A stretch of DNA of 7,785 nucleotides from contig JANYAJ010000060.1 in assembly GCA_025361385.1 (NCBI GenBank), positions 1-7,785 of the forward strand, written 5' to 3'. Both the position numbers and the translations under genes were made by a program. The notes under the pieces are model-generated. The model saw only the letters and a program-made list of their open reading frames with translations. It had not been told where the DNA came from and did no database searches. Positions 5,339 through 7,785 of this stretch are shown in pieces (the stretch's first letter is position 1; each line of letters begins with the position of its first letter). Source of the DNA: Nitrospira sp. Lineage in GTDB: Bacteria > Nitrospirota > Nitrospiria > Nitrospirales > Nitrospiraceae.

Positions 5339-7785
5339 TTACAATTCCACATGACGCAGACGGAGGGCATTGGAGATGACGGACACAGAACTGAACGTCA
5401 TCGCGGCACTGGCGATCATGGGACTCAAGAGGACTCCCCAAGCCGGGTAGAGGACGCCGGCCGCGATCGGCACACCGATGACATTGTAGAGAAACGCAAA
5501 TAAGAGATTCTGCCGAATATTCCGCATGGTGGCCAAGCTCAGTCTGCGCGCGCGAAGCAGCCCGCGCAGATCCCCTTTCACCAACGTGATTCCCGCACTT
5601 TCAATGGCCGTATCTGCTCCGGTCCCCATGGCAATCCCGACATCGGCCACTGCCAGCGCAGGGGCATCATTGATCCCATCGCCGGCCATCGCCACGACGC
5701 AGCCCTGGGACTTGAGACGGGCCACGATCTGTCCCTTGTGCTCCGGCAAGACTCCAGCCAGGACCTCTTCATTGCCGAGTTGCCGGGCCACGGCCTCCGC
5801 CGTATCGCGATGATCGCCCGTGACCATGACGATCCGAAGACCAGCGGTCTTGAGGTCTTGCACCGCCTCACGAGTCGACGCTTTGATCGGATCTGCCACA
5901 CCAAGGATGCCGGCCGCCTGTTCATCGATGGCCACGAACAGGATCGTCTGCCCGTCACGACGAAGCGAGGCCGCGTTGTCGTCCAACGGTGTCAGGCTCT
6001 GGTTTGATACCCCGATCTCCAGCCGCAAGAACGCAGCCGCCCCGATAGCGATCCGACGGCCAGCCACCGTCCCGGTCACACCCTTGCCCGTCACCGAATG
6101 GAACTGCTCGACCGGATCGCACGAAATGCCTCGCCCTTCCGCTCCGACCACCACTGCGGCAGCCAGAGGATGTTCACTGCTCCGCTCAAGACTCGCGGCG
6201 AAGCGTAACAAGTCGGCATCGGTCCAGGGTGGCACAGGTCGTATCGAGAGCAATGTCGGCTTGCCCTCCGTCAGAGTTCCGGTCTTATCGATGACGAGCG
6301 TATCCACCTTCCCGAATATCTCCAGAGCTTCAGCCTTCTTCACCAGCACACCAGCCGTCGCCCCGCGGCCGGTCCCCACCATGATCGACATCGGTGTCGC
6401 CAATCCCAATGCACAGGGGCAGGCAATGATCAGAACCGCTACGGCGTTGACCAGCGCATAGGCCAACTTCGGCTCCGGCCCCCAGATCGCCCAGACCAGG
6501 GCCGTCAGCAATGCAGCGGCCACCACCAGCGGAACAAAGTAGGCGGCCGCCACATCGGCGAGACGCTGGATCGGCGCCCGGCTCCGCTGCGCCTCACTCA
6601 CCATCTGCACAATCCTGGCAAGCATCGTATCTCGCCCGACCCGCTCAGCGACCATCACAATCCCGCCCGTACCGTTGATGGTCCCTCCGGTCACCCGAGT
6701 CCCGACTATTTTTTCGACCGGGATCGATTCCCCGGTGATCATGGATTCATCGACGGATGTCATACCTTCTTGGACCATCCCATCGACCGGCACTCGCTCA
6801 CCAGGCCTGACGCGTAATCGCTGGCCCATCTGAATCTGCTCGAGCGGCACGTCTTCTTCCTGTCCGTCCGACTTGATCAGTCTGGCGGTCTTTGGCGCGA
6901 GTCTGAGCAAGGAACGAATCGCGGAGCTCGTCTGACTCCGAGCCTTCAACTCAAGAACCTGGCCCAGCAGCACAAGCACCGTAATCATGGCCGCGGCTTC
7001 AAAGTAGACGGCGATCGAACCGTCATGCACTTGAAACGAACTGGGGAGCAGCGTCGGCGCGAGGGTAGCCATCGTGCTGTAGCCATAGGCCGCTCCCGTT
7101 CCAATGGCAATGAGCGTGAACATGTTGGGGGCCCGGCTCACCACCGAAATCCACCCTCTCTGGAAAAACGGCCAGCCGCCCCAGAGCACTACCGGCGTTG
7201 CCAGCAGCCATTGCACCCAGTTCCTCATCGAGCCAGTGAAGATCTGCGGAAGTGACAAGCCGGGAATCATATCGGCCATGGCCAAGAGCATGACCAAGAG
7301 AGCAGGTCCGAGACAGATCCAAAACCGCCTGCTCATATCCTCAAGCTCGGGATTCCGTTCATCCTCAAACGAGACGACTTTGGGTTCCAGCGCCATTCCG
7401 CAAATCCGGCAAGCGCCCGGTTGAGTTTCCAGCACCTCCGGATCCATCGGACAGACGTACTCGACCGCTCCGCCAGACGGCACGACCGCGACGCGGGGAA
7501 GCCGTTGATCAACAGGAGTCAGATAGTAAATGGGATCGGCTCGGAACTTGGCGAGACAACTCGTCGCACAGAAGTAGTAGGTCTTCCCTTGATATTCGCA
7601 GGAACCGGCTGCCGTGGCCGGCTGCACCGTCATCCCGCAGACGGGATCGATCGCTCCCGTCACGACCGGGGCTGGCTGCAACATCGGAAGGGGTCTTCTT
7701 GTCGTCGTCGGCTTTGCTGGACTGGCAGGCCGTGGCTGCAACGCCAACTCCGGATCGGCCTTGAATCGCTCCAGGCAGGAGAGGC
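5339..7785 (-). CDS. copA: Copper-translocating P1B-type ATPase with YHS and heavy-metal-binding domains (N-terminus off the window)
   Basis: This inner-membrane P1B ATPase uses ATP to pump Cu(I) out of the cytoplasm. Numbering from the TTG codon at 7747: a YHS domain 33-77 (DPVCGM, C60/C64 in FCATSC), a heavy-metal-binding module 97-122 ([17 protein letters not shown]), TGE of the actuator domain at 338-340, the metal-site CPC at 443-445, the phosphorylated D487 in DKTGT, HP at 526-527, GDGIND at 689-694, YN at 754-755 and MTFSS at 783-787. CPC with YN and MxxSS is the copper-specific P1B-1 signature. The frame is open to the window edge, and bases 7748-7783 encode [12 protein letters not shown], the end of another YHS domain. 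So the gene is partial here and the TTG is not its start. No CxxC-type HMA domain is visible. The TAA stop abuts the htrA gene. Confidence 0.95.
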   Translation of the reverse strand, partial: LSCLERFKADPELALQPRPASPAKPTTTRRPLPMLQPAPVVTGAIDPVCGMTVQPATAAGSCEYQGKTYYFCATSCLAKFRADPIYYLTPVDQRLPRVAVVPSGGAVEYVCPMDPEVLETQPGACRICGMALEPKVVSFEDERNPELEDMSRRFWICLGPALLVMLLAMADMIPGLSLPQIFTGSMRNWVQWLLATPVVLWGGWPFFQRGWISVVSRAPNMFTLIAIGTGAAYGYSTMATLAPTLLPSSFQVHDGSIAVYFEAAAMITVLVLLGQVLELKARSQTSSAIRSLLRLAPKTARLIKSDGQEEDVPLEQIQMGQRLRVRPGERVPVDGMVQEGMTSVDESMITGESIPVEKIVGTRVTGGTINGTGGIVMVAERVGRDTMLARIVQMVSEAQRSRAPIQRLADVAAAYFVPLVVAAALLTALVWAIWGPEPKLAYALVNAVAVLIIACPCALGLATPMSIMVGTGRGATAGVLVKKAEALEIFGKVDTLVIDKTGTLTEGKPTLLSIRPVPPWTDADLLRFAASLERSSEHPLAAAVVVGAEGRGISCDPVEQFHSVTGKGVTGTVAGRRIAIGAAAFLRLEIGVSNQSLTPLDDNAASLRRDGQTILFVAIDEQAAGILGVADPIKASTREAVQDLKTAGLRIVMVTGDHRDTAEAVARQLGNEEVLAGVLPEHKGQIVARLKSQGCVVAMAGDGINDAPALAVADVGIAMGTGADTAIESAGITLVKGDLRGLLRARRLSLATMRNIRQNLLFAFLYNVIGVPIAAGVLYPAWGVLLSPMIASAAMTFSSVSVISNALRLRHVEL

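Noticed and set aside
7745..7747. TTG as start codon of the copper ATPase
   Set aside because: The frame remains open to the window edge and encodes the end of another YHS domain upstream, so the TTG is an internal leucine codon.

Overview
The window looks like chromosomal DNA from a Gram-negative, moderately GC-rich bacterium. An outer-membrane TonB-dependent receptor and two exported proteins support an outer membrane and periplasm. The gene mix (NikR, a TonB receptor with an HAHGQGY plug, a YHS-bearing copper ATPase, a small exported protein beginning NPSLLPKH after its signal peptide) reminds me of Nitrospira-type genomes, but that is an impression from memory and was not tested.

Layout: one short exported protein of unknown function (2-367) is on the plus strand and ends at a strong intrinsic terminator (391-431). 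Everything else is on the minus strand. In order of transcription it reads: copA, a Cu(I)-type P1B ATPase (5339 to the right edge, N-terminus cut off); htrA/degP, a periplasmic serine protease that begins directly at the copA stop; a 232-base intergenic region with a long hairpin and the nikR upstream region; nikR, a nickel-responsive repressor; a TonB-dependent receptor eight bases after nikR; a 138-base gap almost filled by a long inverted repeat; and an AAG/Mpg-type 3-methyladenine DNA glycosylase that converges on the plus-strand gene.

The genes form two metal-homeostasis units. copA-htrA would export copper across the inner membrane and deal with damaged envelope proteins. nikR-receptor looks like an autoregulated outer-membrane metal uptake operon, with nickel as the predicted substrate because of its regulator. 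The glycosylase is functionally unrelated DNA repair and may be read from the nikR operon, from its own promoter inside the inverted repeat, or both.

I see no clear new enzymatic system. The points most worth a second look are the 122-base palindromic element between the receptor and the glycosylase, the unseen N-terminus of the ATPase (which carries at least two YHS modules), the predicted nickel receptor, and a terminator embedded in the coding end of the opposing gene. No tRNA, rRNA, CRISPR array or insertion sequence was recognised.
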